Position numbers and translations under genes: made by a program. The notes under the pieces were generated by a model, which had not been told where the DNA came from, did no database searches, and was given only the letters and a program-made list of their open reading frames with translations. 64,000 bases of DNA, from the NCBI RefSeq assembly GCF_014196765.1, contig NZ_JACIEE010000005.1, forward strand, positions 310,001-374,000, written 5' to 3'. Origin of the DNA: Mycoplana azooxidifex (GTDB taxonomy: Bacteria > Pseudomonadota > Alphaproteobacteria > Rhizobiales > Rhizobiaceae). Positions 1-7,259 of the stretch are shown piece after piece; position 1 is the stretch's first letter, and the number at the start of each line of letters is the position of its first letter.

Positions 1-147
1 GACCTCCGCTTCGGAAAGCTTCGTCCCCGGCGCGAGCCGCCGGTCGACGATGGCATCCCTCAGCGAATCGCGAATGGATTGCGCCCGGTCCTCCTGGTTC
101 GGATCGAGCGGCAAGCGCGCCTCGGCAATCTGCAGTGACTTGTCCAT
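1..147 (-). CDS. GntR-family transcriptional regulator, N-terminal part (cut by window edge)
   Basis: Only the first 49 codons are inside the window; the gene runs off the left edge. The peptide begins MDKSLQIAEARLPLDPN and continues into IRDSLRDAIVDRRLAPGTKL, which is the first helix and the 'I..G.L.PG..L.E' turn that open the winged helix of GntR regulators, mostly of the FadR/FCD type. It is divergent from the ABC transporter operon that starts at 391, so it is the likely regulator of that operon. The effector domain is not visible, so the subfamily is open. Confidence 0.75.
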   Translation of the reverse strand, partial: MDKSLQIAEARLPLDPNQEDRAQSIRDSLRDAIVDRRLAPGTKLSEAEV

Positions 148-252
148 GCCTCTTTCTAGCGCCGACGGTGCTGCGAGTGAATAGGCGCGTACCGGATTTC
201 AGAAATGTTTTGCATCCAATATAGCCACAAGATTGAACGCAATATCTGTTTT

Positions 253-282
253 TTGTGCACACATCGCTGCGATGCAGCACAA
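253..282. promoter_or_regulatory. Imperfect inverted repeat in the divergent promoter region (candidate operator)
   Basis: TTGTGC (253-258) is matched by GCACAA (277-282), and inside them CATCG (262-266) is matched by CGATG (270-274) around a CTG centre. The two arms differ by one inserted base. The site lies midway in the 243 bp between the divergent GntR gene and the ABC ATPase gene, where an operator would be expected. That the GntR protein binds here is inference; the rest of the gap shows no recognisable element. Confidence 0.4.
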
Positions 283-390
283 ACATTCGGCAGCCGAAAT
301 TAAAACCGCGCGAATCCAACGCCTTGGCCGGGAGCGCAAAAAATTGGCACGTCTCCTGCATCGGCAAGACCGACCCAGGAGAGCTGCCGC

Positions 391-1479
391 GTGACCAAAG
401 CCGCCGAAATCGACATCGCCTCCGTCTCCAAGATCTACGGCCAGTCGACCGCCGTCCATGCCATCAGCCTGAAGATTCCGGCCGGGACCTATTGCTGCCT
501 GCTCGGGCCTTCCGGCTGCGGCAAGACCTCGACGCTGCGCATGATCGCCGGCCACGAAAGCATTTCCAGCGGCGACATCCGGCTCGGCAACACGGTCGTC
601 ACGGACCTGCCCCCGGCAAGGCGCGGCACGGCGATGATGTTCCAGTCCTACGCGCTCTTTCCCCATCTCGACCTCGTCGACAACGTCGCCTTCAGCCTGA
701 AGATGAAGGGCGTGGACAAGGACGAGCGGCGGCAGAAGGCGATGGATATGCTGCGGCTGATGCAGCTCGAGGCCTATGCGACGCGCCGCCCCGCCCAGCT
801 TTCCGGCGGCCAGCAGCAGCGCGTGGCGCTTGCCCGTGCGCTGATCACCGATCCGGAGGCGCTGCTCCTGGACGAACCGCTGTCGGCCCTCGACCCCTTC
901 CTGAAGATCCGCATGCGCGCGGAACTGAAGCGCCTGCAGACCTCGCTCGGCATCACCTTCGTGCATGTCACCCACAGCCAGGAGGAGGCAATGGCGCTCG
1001 CCGACCTGATCGTCGTGATGAACGACGGGCGGATCGAGCAGGCGGCAGCACCCCGCGTGGTGTTCGAGCGGCCGGCCACCGCCTTCGTGGCGCGCTTCAT
1101 GGGCGACCATAACGTGATTTCCGGACGGGCAGCTTCAAGCACGAACGGTGCCGTGACGCTCGATGTGGTCAACGGCGGACAGTTCACGGCGCAGGGCGCT
1201 CCGATCGAGGCTGGCCAGCCGGTCGACATCGCCGTGCGGACGGACCGCGTTCGCATCGCGCCGACCGGCGTCCCCGGCCTTGGCTTCACAGGCATCGTCT
1301 CGAACATCGAGTACCGCGGCTCGACGGTGAAGCTCAGCATCGACGGCGCCGGCATCGAGGACTTCACCGCCATTCTCGACGACGCAGCCTTCTTCGAACA
1401 GACGATCAAGGTCGGCGATGCCGTGCCGCTTTCGTGGGGAGAGGCAGACGCGATCGTGCTCGGACGCATCCCGATATAG
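391..1479 (+). CDS. Spermidine/putrescine-type ABC transporter ATP-binding protein (PotA-like)
   Basis: ATPase of an importer, 362 residues, on the cytoplasmic face of the membrane. Walker A GPSGCGKTS at residues 39-47, Q-loop Gln85, signature LSGGQ at 137-141 and Walker B LLLDEP at 158-163 are all intact. The C-terminal third, about 235-360, has the beta-rich TOBE-like regulatory region usual in the PotA/FbpC/MalK group. The start is GTG at 391, preceded by AGGAG at about 376. It is the first gene of an operon with a binding protein and two permeases downstream; the PotABCD order supports a polyamine-like or other small cationic or compatible substrate, but the substrate is not set by the sequence. 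Confidence 0.9.
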   Translation: MTKAAEIDIASVSKIYGQSTAVHAISLKIPAGTYCCLLGPSGCGKTSTLRMIAGHESISSGDIRLGNTVVTDLPPARRGTAMMFQSYALFPHLDLVDNVAFSLKMKGVDKDERRQKAMDMLRLMQLEAYATRRPAQLSGGQQQRVALARALITDPEALLLDEPLSALDPFLKIRMRAELKRLQTSLGITFVHVTHSQEEAMALADLIVVMNDGRIEQAAAPRVVFERPATAFVARFMGDHNVISGRAASSTNGAVTLDVVNGGQFTAQGAPIEAGQPVDIAVRTDRVRIAPTGVPGLGFTGIVSNIEYRGSTVKLSIDGAGIEDFTAILDDAAFFEQTIKVGDAVPLSWGEADAIVLGRIPI

Positions 1480-1534
1480 CCGCCGGCCATCCGGCGGAAC
1501 CGACAATCACAAAGCAAAAAATAGGAGAACAGCC

Positions 1535-2824
1535 ATGACCAAGACGACTTCCGCAAAGGCGGGCATCAGCCGCCGTTCGCTCCTGAAGACGGGTGCGGCC
1601 GCCGCCGGCCTCGCCGCCGGCTCCGGCGCCATCACCGGCTTCCCGACCATCTGGGCGCAGAACCCGATCACGCTGCGTCAGTTCGGCACCGGCGTGTCGA
1701 ACATCAACGCGGTCGCGCAGAAGTGCAAGGAGGACCTGGGCATCACGCTGGAGATGACGGCCATGGACTCCGACGCCGCCGCCCAGCGCGCGGTCACCCA
1801 GCCGAATTCCTACGACATCGCCGACATCGAATACTGGATCCTGAAGAAGGTCTATCCGAGCGGCGTGATCCAGCCGATGGAGACGTCGAAGCTGAAATTC
1901 TACGACAAGGTCGTTCCGCTGTTCAAGACCGGCAAGCTTCTGCCCGACAGCGTGATCGCGCAAGGCACCGCGCCGCACACCGTCGGCTATGTCGAGAGCA
2001 AGGACGCCAAGACGTTCACCACGAGCGAGACCGAATTCTTCACGATGATGCCCACCATCTACAATGCCGACACGCTCGGCATCCGCCCCGACCTCGTCGG
2101 CCGCGAGATCACCAGCTGGGCCGACATCATGGACCCGGCCTTCAAGGGCAAGGCCTCGATCCTCAACATTCCCTCGATCGGCATCATGGATGCGGCCATG
2201 ATCATGGAGGCGCTCGGCAACATCAAATATGCCGACAAGGGCAACATGACCAAGGAAGAGATCGACGCCACGATCGACTTCCTCATCAAGGCCAAACAGG
2301 ACGGCCAGTTCCGCGCCTTCTGGAAATCGTTCGACGAGAGCGTCAACCTGATGGCCTCGGGCGAAGTCGTCATCCAGTCGATGTGGTCGCCGGCTGTCGC
2401 CGCCGTCCGCTCGCGCGGCATCGCCTGCAAGTATCAACCGCTGAAGGAAGGCTACCGTTCCTGGGGCGGCGGCCTCGGGCTGGCCTCGCATCTCTCCGGA
2501 GCTCAGCTCGACGCCGCCTACGAGTACATCAACTGGTACACCTCCGGCTGGGTCGGCGGCTACCTGAACCGCCAGGGCTACTACTCGGCCTGCATGGACA
2601 CCGCCAAGGAATTCATGTCCGCCGACGAATGGGGCTACTGGATCGAGGGCAAGCCGGCACAGGGCGATATCATGTCACCGGAAGGCCAGGTGATGGAGAA
2701 GGCCGGCGCCGTCCGCGACGGCGGCTCGTTCGAGGAGCGCATGGGCAAGGTCGCCTGCTGGAACTCGGTCATGGACGAAGACCGCTACATGGTCCGCCGC
2801 TGGAACGAGTTCATCGCGGCCTAA
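1535..2824 (+). CDS. Tat-exported extracellular solute-binding protein (PotD-like)
   Basis: Periplasmic substrate-binding protein of the ABC importer, 429 residues. The N-terminus has a twin-arginine signal, ISRRSLLKTGAAAAGLAAG, followed by a cleavage region near PTIWAQ, so it is exported folded. The body resembles the PotD/Fe3+ family (bacterial extracellular solute-binding family 1/8), with motifs such as 'YDIADIEYW' and 'FWKSFDESVNLMASGEVVI'. ATG at 1535 follows ATAGGAGAA. It lies 55 bp after the ATPase gene and is followed by a palindromic repeat element before the first permease. The ligand cannot be read from the sequence. Confidence 0.88.
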   Translation: MTKTTSAKAGISRRSLLKTGAAAAGLAAGSGAITGFPTIWAQNPITLRQFGTGVSNINAVAQKCKEDLGITLEMTAMDSDAAAQRAVTQPNSYDIADIEYWILKKVYPSGVIQPMETSKLKFYDKVVPLFKTGKLLPDSVIAQGTAPHTVGYVESKDAKTFTTSETEFFTMMPTIYNADTLGIRPDLVGREITSWADIMDPAFKGKASILNIPSIGIMDAAMIMEALGNIKYADKGNMTKEEIDATIDFLIKAKQDGQFRAFWKSFDESVNLMASGEVVIQSMWSPAVAAVRSRGIACKYQPLKEGYRSWGGGLGLASHLSGAQLDAAYEYINWYTSGWVGGYLNRQGYYSACMDTAKEFMSADEWGYWIEGKPAQGDIMSPEGQVMEKAGAVRDGGSFEERMGKVACWNSVMDEDRYMVRRWNEFIAA

Positions 2825-2843
2825 GCGAAAACCACAGGAAGAG

Positions 2844-2963
2844 GGCTGCCCCTCACCCTAGCCCTCTCCCCGCAAGCGGGGAGAGGGGACTGGAGACGGT
2901 GCGGCTTACATCCTTCTCCCCGCTTGCGGGGAGAAGGTGGCGGCAGCCGGATGAGGGGCAGCC
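2844..2963. repeat. Mosaic palindromic intergenic element (RIME-like), 120 bp
   Basis: The outer ends form a perfect 12 bp inverted repeat, GGCTGCCCCTCA (2844-2855) and TGAGGGGCAGCC (2952-2963). Inside are two strong hairpins: CCCTCTCCCCGC/GCGGGGAGAGGG around AA (2862-2887) and CCTTCTCCCCGC/GCGGGGAGAAGG around TT (2912-2937). This matches the build of the rhizobial intergenic mosaic elements. It fills the gap between the binding-protein gene and the first permease gene, so its transcript would fold strongly and could lower or stabilise parts of the operon mRNA (inference). Confidence 0.8.
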
Positions 2964-2985
2964 CCCCGCACTCAAGGAGTTGACC

Positions 2986-3897
2986 ATGGTCGCAGTGACA
3001 GAATCAGCACCGATCGCCACCGCCGCACGAACCCGCAAGCCCGGCAGCCCGCTGGCAGGGCTCTCCGCCTACCTCCAGGCGCTGCCGCTCTTCCTCGTCC
3101 TCGGCGTCTTCCTGCTGCTGCCACTGATCCTGATCGCGATCGTCAGCTTCTGGGACTACGACTTCGCGGCGATGTATCCCGATTTCGTCACCTTCAACTA
3201 CACCGAGACGCTCGGCTCCTGGGTGACCTGGAAGACCTATCTCAACACGCTGAAATTTGCTGCCATCGTCTGGGTTATCACGCTTTTCGTCGGCTTCTGG
3301 GTCGCCTATTTCCTGGCGTTCCACGTCCGCACCGCCTCCATGCAGACCGTGCTGTTCCTCATCTGCACCGTCCCGTTCCTGACGTCGAACATCATCCGAA
3401 TGATCTCGTGGATTCCCGTTCTCGGGCGCAACGGCCTGGTCAACTCGGCCCTCGTCGAGGCAGGGCTGGTTTCGGCGCCGGTCGAATGGCTGCTCTATTC
3501 CGATTTCGCCGTCGTTCTCGCCATGGTGCATCTCTACACGCTGTTCATGGTCACGCCGATCTTCAACACGCTGATGCGCATCGACAGGGCGCTGGTGGAA
3601 GCTGCCCGCGACGCCGGCGCGTCGAGCTGGCAGGTCCTGACCAACGTGATCCTGCCGCTGGCAAAGCCCGGCATGGCGATCGGCACCATCTTCGTCGTCA
3701 CGCTGGTGATGGCAGACTTCTCGACCGTACAGGTCATGTCCGGCGGCCAGAGCGCCTCGGTGGCGCTGATGATGAAGAACCAGATGTCCCTGCTGCAATA
3801 TCCGGCCGCCGCCGCCAACGCGATGGTCCTACTCGTCCTCGTCTTGATAATGGTGGCGGGCATCCTGCGCATAGTCGACATCCGCAAGGAGCTGTGA
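2986..3897 (+). CDS. ABC transporter permease (PotB-like)
   Basis: Inner-membrane permease, 303 residues, with about six membrane segments; the first spans roughly residues 32-52 (LPLFLVLGVFLLLPLILIAI). The cytoplasmic EAA loop 'EAARDAGASSWQVLTNVILPLAKPG' is intact, the site that contacts the ATPase. ATG at 2986 has AAGGAG nine bases upstream; an in-frame reading extends far upstream through the repeat and the binding-protein gene in another frame but has no support. It is four bases from the next permease gene, consistent with co-translation. Confidence 0.88.
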   Translation: MVAVTESAPIATAARTRKPGSPLAGLSAYLQALPLFLVLGVFLLLPLILIAIVSFWDYDFAAMYPDFVTFNYTETLGSWVTWKTYLNTLKFAAIVWVITLFVGFWVAYFLAFHVRTASMQTVLFLICTVPFLTSNIIRMISWIPVLGRNGLVNSALVEAGLVSAPVEWLLYSDFAVVLAMVHLYTLFMVTPIFNTLMRIDRALVEAARDAGASSWQVLTNVILPLAKPGMAIGTIFVVTLVMADFSTVQVMSGGQSASVALMMKNQMSLLQYPAAAANAMVLLVLVLIMVAGILRIVDIRKEL

Positions 3898-3900
3898 GCC

Positions 3901-4719
3901 ATGCACCGTGAACCCCGCAGCCGTGAATTCTACGTCCTTGCCATTTTCTTCGCCCTTTTCGTGGTCTTCCTCTATGGGCCTCTCTCGGCCATCGTGGTCC
4001 TGTCCTTCCAGGGGCCGAGCGGCGGCCTGACCTTCCCGCTTAACGGCGTATCGCTGCACTGGTTCGCCAATCTCCTGGAAACGCAGGCCGTCGGCGATTT
4101 CGGCGGCAGCTTCCGCCGTTCGCTGGCCCTCGGCCTGATGGTGATGGTGGTCACCGTGCTGGTATCGCTGCTCGCCGGCCTTGCCTTCCGCCGCAAGTTC
4201 CTGGGCGCAACGCCGCTCTTCTATCTCGCCGTCGCAAGCCTCGTCGTCCCCTCCATCATTGTTTCGCTCGGCATAGGCGTGCTGTTCCAGCAGTTAGGCC
4301 TGCAGCCGGCCTGGTACTCGTCCGCCTTCGGCGCGCACCTGACCTGGACGCTTCCTTTCGGCGTGCTGATCATGTTCGCCGTCTTCAACCGCTTCTCCCC
4401 TGCCTACGAGGAGGCGGCGCGCGATCTCGGCGCCAGTTCATGGCAGACCTTCCGGCATGTCGTCCTGCCGATGATCGCCCCCAGCCTGATCGGCGTCGGC
4501 CTGTTCGGCTTCTCGCTCTCCTATGACGAGTTCGCCCGGACGCTGATGACGTCCGGCACCTACAACTCGCTGCCGCTCGAGATCTACGCCATGACAACCA
4601 ACGTCACGACGCCGGTGCTCTATGCGCTCGGCACGGTGACGACGCTGTTCTCCTTCCTGGTGATCGTCGCCACCGTCGGCGCCATCTTCTTTCTCAACCG
4701 GCGCCGCACGCGCGCCTGA
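3901..4719 (+). CDS. ABC transporter permease (PotC-like)
   Basis: Second inner-membrane permease of the importer, 272 residues and about six membrane segments, starting with FYVLAIFFALFVVFLYGPL. The EAA loop 'EEAARDLGASSWQTFRHVVLP' lies in the second half. It follows the first permease after three bases. Length and order (PotA, PotD, PotB, PotC) match polyamine-type transporters. Twelve bases after its stop the racemase-like gene starts, so transport and downstream enzymes are probably on one transcript. Confidence 0.88.
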   Translation: MHREPRSREFYVLAIFFALFVVFLYGPLSAIVVLSFQGPSGGLTFPLNGVSLHWFANLLETQAVGDFGGSFRRSLALGLMVMVVTVLVSLLAGLAFRRKFLGATPLFYLAVASLVVPSIIVSLGIGVLFQQLGLQPAWYSSAFGAHLTWTLPFGVLIMFAVFNRFSPAYEEAARDLGASSWQTFRHVVLPMIAPSLIGVGLFGFSLSYDEFARTLMTSGTYNSLPLEIYAMTTNVTTPVLYALGTVTTLFSFLVIVATVGAIFFLNRRRTRA

Positions 4720-4731
4720 GGCTCTTTCGAA

Positions 4732-5478
4732 ATGCGCATTGCAATCATCAACCCCAACACCACCCAGTCGATGACAGCGACGATCGCCGACGCCGCCCAC
4801 CGCGCGGCCGCGACGGCCACCGAGATCGTGGCCGTGACGTCTTCGATGGGACCGGCCTCGATCGAGGGCTACTACGACGAGGCGCTGGCCGTGCCCGGCC
4901 TGCTTCTGGAACTGACAAAGGCCGAGCGCGAAGGTGCGGATGCGGCGATCGTCGCCTGCTTCGACGACACCGGGCTGGACGCCTGCCGGGCGCTCGCCTC
5001 GATCCCGGTGCTCGGCATCTGTGAAGCGGCGGTCTCCACGACCTCCTTCATCGCCCGCCGTTTCACCATCGTCACGACCATGGAGCGTTCGCGCCTGCCG
5101 GTGGCCGATCTCGTCCACCGCTACGGCATGGCCGCCCGCTGCAACGTCCGCGCTGCCGACATTCCGGTCCTGTCGCTGGAGGATCCGCAATCGAACGCCC
5201 GCGATCGCCTCCGCAACGAGATCGACGCGGCCCTGCGCGAAGACCGGGCGGAGGCGATCGTGCTCGGCTGCGCCGGCATGGCCGACCTGACGGCGGCGCT
5301 CAGGGCCGAGTTCGGCGTCCCGGTCGTCGATGGCGTTGCTGCCGCCGTCAAGCAGGCGGAGGCGCTGGTGGCACTCGGCCTGCGCACCGCCAAGCGCGGC
5401 CCCTACGCTACCCCGGTCGGCAAACCCTATCGCGGCGCGCTTGAAATCTTCGCCCCGCAGGCCATCCTGTCGGCATGA
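4732..5478 (+). CDS. Asp/Glu/hydantoin racemase family protein
   Basis: Cytoplasmic enzyme of 248 residues in the Asp/Glu racemase superfamily. The opening IAIINPNTT motif and the two cysteines in catalytic positions, Cys76 (AIVACFDD) and Cys180 (AIVLGCAGM), point to the hydantoin racemase/HyuE-like branch, which racemises 5-substituted hydantoins by two-base chemistry; allantoin racemase is a close relative. No hydantoinase or carbamoylase is nearby, so the substrate is open. The gene is the fifth of the importer operon and its stop overlaps the next start as ATGA (5475-5478). Confidence 0.82.
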   Translation: MRIAIINPNTTQSMTATIADAAHRAAATATEIVAVTSSMGPASIEGYYDEALAVPGLLLELTKAEREGADAAIVACFDDTGLDACRALASIPVLGICEAAVSTTSFIARRFTIVTTMERSRLPVADLVHRYGMAARCNVRAADIPVLSLEDPQSNARDRLRNEIDAALREDRAEAIVLGCAGMADLTAALRAEFGVPVVDGVAAAVKQAEALVALGLRTAKRGPYATPVGKPYRGALEIFAPQAILSA

Positions 5479-6335
5479 ACGACAATGCACCCGTCATCCG
5501 GACCCTGACGCTTGAGGAAGCCGAAGAACTGGTCGGCTGGGCCGCCGGCGAAGGCTGGAACCCGGGCCGCGGCGACGCGCCCGCCTTCCACGCCGCCGAT
5601 CCGGCAGGCTTCATCGGCGCCTTTGTCGACGGGGCCATGGTCGCCGGCATCGCCGCCGTTGCCTATGGCGAAGACTTCGGCTTCATCGGCCTCTATATCT
5701 GCCGCCGGGATTGCCGTGGCCGCGGCTATGGACGGCTGGTGTGGGACGCAGGCATGCACCATCTCGAAGGCCGCACGATCGGACTCGACGGCGTGCCCCA
5801 GCAGCAGGCGAACTACGGAAGGATGGGCTTCCGCCCCCTCTACGAGACCTGGCGCTGGAGCGGTAGTCTCAGGCCCGCACAGGCAGCGGCACAGGACGCG
5901 AGCCTTCGCGACGTCATCCCGGTACGGCCCGAGCTCGCCTCGGCGATCGAAGCCTTCGACCGCCGCTTCTTCCCCGCCCCTCGTCCCGCCTTCCTGGCCC
6001 GCTGGCTGGAAAGCCCGCGGATCGCCCGCGTGCTCCTGCGCAACGGCGTCGTGCGCGGCTACGGCGTTGCCCGGCGTTGCGGTGACGGCTTCAAGATCGG
6101 GCCGCTCTTCGCAGAGGACCCGCAAGGGGCGAGCGCGCTGCTGACCGCACTGACGGCCGAATGCGGCGACGAGACCATCCATCTCGACGTCCCGGAAACA
6201 GCCGCGCAATTTTCCGCCATGCTCGCGGAAGCCGGCCTGCAGAAGGGCTTCGTCACCGCCCGCATGTACCGCGGCGCGCCACCCGCGGTGGAGACACCCG
6301 GCGTCTTCGCCGTCACCACGCTCGAACTGGGGTGA
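5475..6335 (+). CDS. GNAT-family N-acetyltransferase with C-terminal acetyltransferase-like domain
   Basis: 286 residues in two parts. Residues about 1-125 form a GNAT domain, with the acetyl-CoA loop region around 'CRRDCRGRGYGRLVWDAG'. Residues about 140-286 match the second domain seen in YitH-type acetyltransferases, including the ending 'ARMYRGAPPAV...GVFAVTTLELG'. It would acetylate a small amine; the substrate is unknown. Its start overlaps the stop of the racemase-like gene by four bases, so it is translated together with it and is likely to act on the substrate or product of the same pathway. It ends 37 bp before a convergent regulator gene. Confidence 0.82.
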   Translation: MNDNAPVIRTLTLEEAEELVGWAAGEGWNPGRGDAPAFHAADPAGFIGAFVDGAMVAGIAAVAYGEDFGFIGLYICRRDCRGRGYGRLVWDAGMHHLEGRTIGLDGVPQQQANYGRMGFRPLYETWRWSGSLRPAQAAAQDASLRDVIPVRPELASAIEAFDRRFFPAPRPAFLARWLESPRIARVLLRNGVVRGYGVARRCGDGFKIGPLFAEDPQGASALLTALTAECGDETIHLDVPETAAQFSAMLAEAGLQKGFVTARMYRGAPPAVETPGVFAVTTLELG

Positions 6336-6372
6336 ACACGGGGCCGGATGCGGCCCGCAACTTCTGGAACTT

Positions 6373-7011
6373 CTAAGCGTAAGCGCCGCGACGAAGTCCT
6401 TCGATCCAGTTGCGGCAGAGCTGTACGCCCTCCTGCGGCTTGAAGGCGGAGGGATTCAAGCACCAGGCGAGCCAGAGCCCGTCGAGCAGCGCGGTGAACG
6501 CCACGGACGTCAGCCGGATATCGCCGATTGAGAAACCTTCGGCTGCCGCCAGGTCGCCGATCAGCCCCTGGACGGTCGTGACGTAGTCGGAATATTCGCC
6601 CTGCTGCGACACGCTCATGCGTGGCGAATGCAGGATCAGCCCCCAGAACACCACCCAGACGCCGAGCACGTCGCGGTCGAACAGGATGGGCGAGAACGAC
6701 GCCTCGATGAAGGCGTCGAGGCGCTTTTGCGGCGCCGGCTCGGCTTCCTCCACGGCCCGTGTGATCGCCTGCAGCACACCGTCCGACATGATGTCGAAGG
6801 CATAGGCGACGAGCTCGTTGATTTCGCCGAAATGGTGGGTGATGAGCCCCTGGGTCACGCCCGCCTCGGCGGCGATCTGGCGAACGGAGACCCCGGCATT
6901 GCCGTGCTTGACGATGCAGCGCAGCGCCGCCTCCCCGAGCTGCCGGCGGCGGTCCTCGGGTGTTTCGCGCCGGAAGCGCGCCCTGCTTCTCGTGACTGCG
7001 TTGCGTGCCAA
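6373..7011 (-). CDS. TetR-family transcriptional regulator (BetI-like)
   Basis: 212 residues. The N-terminal helix-turn-helix is clear at about residues 22-65: 'RRRQLGEAALRCIVKHGNAG' then 'VSVRQIAAEAGVTQGLITHHF'. The spacing and the 'G.THHF' recognition helix resemble BetI, the choline-responsive repressor, and the ligand domain shares the BetI-type C-terminal pattern (VVFWGLILHSPRMS). It is divergent from the trimethylamine-dehydrogenase-like gene and probably represses it. A BetI-like sensor would fit a methylated-amine ligand, but that is inference. Confidence 0.85.
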   Translation of the reverse strand: MARNAVTRSRARFRRETPEDRRRQLGEAALRCIVKHGNAGVSVRQIAAEAGVTQGLITHHFGEINELVAYAFDIMSDGVLQAITRAVEEAEPAPQKRLDAFIEASFSPILFDRDVLGVWVVFWGLILHSPRMSVSQQGEYSDYVTTVQGLIGDLAAAEGFSIGDIRLTSVAFTALLDGLWLAWCLNPSAFKPQEGVQLCRNWIEGLRRGAYA

Positions 7012-7129
7012 TCCCGGTGCCTCTTTCGCCCGTCGAACCTACGCAAAGCAACCGTCAGGCGCCAAGGCGCAGTTGCAATGCGGGAACGCCGCCTGTTGAT
7101 AACAGCGAGCGGCTTAGGAAGTAAATACA

Positions 7130-7148
7130 TGAAATAAAATGCATTTCA
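7130..7148. promoter_or_regulatory. Inverted repeat overlapping the -35 region (candidate TetR operator)
   Basis: TGAAAT (7130-7135) is matched by ATTTCA (7143-7148) across seven bases. It lies between the divergent regulator and flavoprotein genes and overlaps the proposed -35 hexamer, which is the expected place for a repressor site. TetR binding is inferred from position only. Confidence 0.35.
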
Positions 7149-7172
7149 ACACTTGTTATACGATCTTATAAT
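7145..7172 (+). promoter_or_regulatory. Candidate promoter of the demethylation cluster
   Basis: A perfect TATAAT stands at 7167-7172, with a weak TTCAAC at 7145-7150 sixteen bases upstream. This would start a transcript near 7180, about 80 bases before the flavoprotein start codon. The -35 match is poor, as expected for a regulated promoter. Confidence 0.4.
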
Positions 7173-7259
7173 TTCTGTTGCGCAAAGCCTGCGTCCATGC
7201 CTATCCTTGTCGTCAATGACCTGCCGGACACACGGCGGGCGGGGAACGAGGACAAGAGC

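Noticed and set aside
41-390. Open frames of about 285-303 codons overlapping the start of the PotA-like gene
   Set aside because: They are other-frame and antisense shadows of the ATPase gene; the ATPase frame holds every expected motif.
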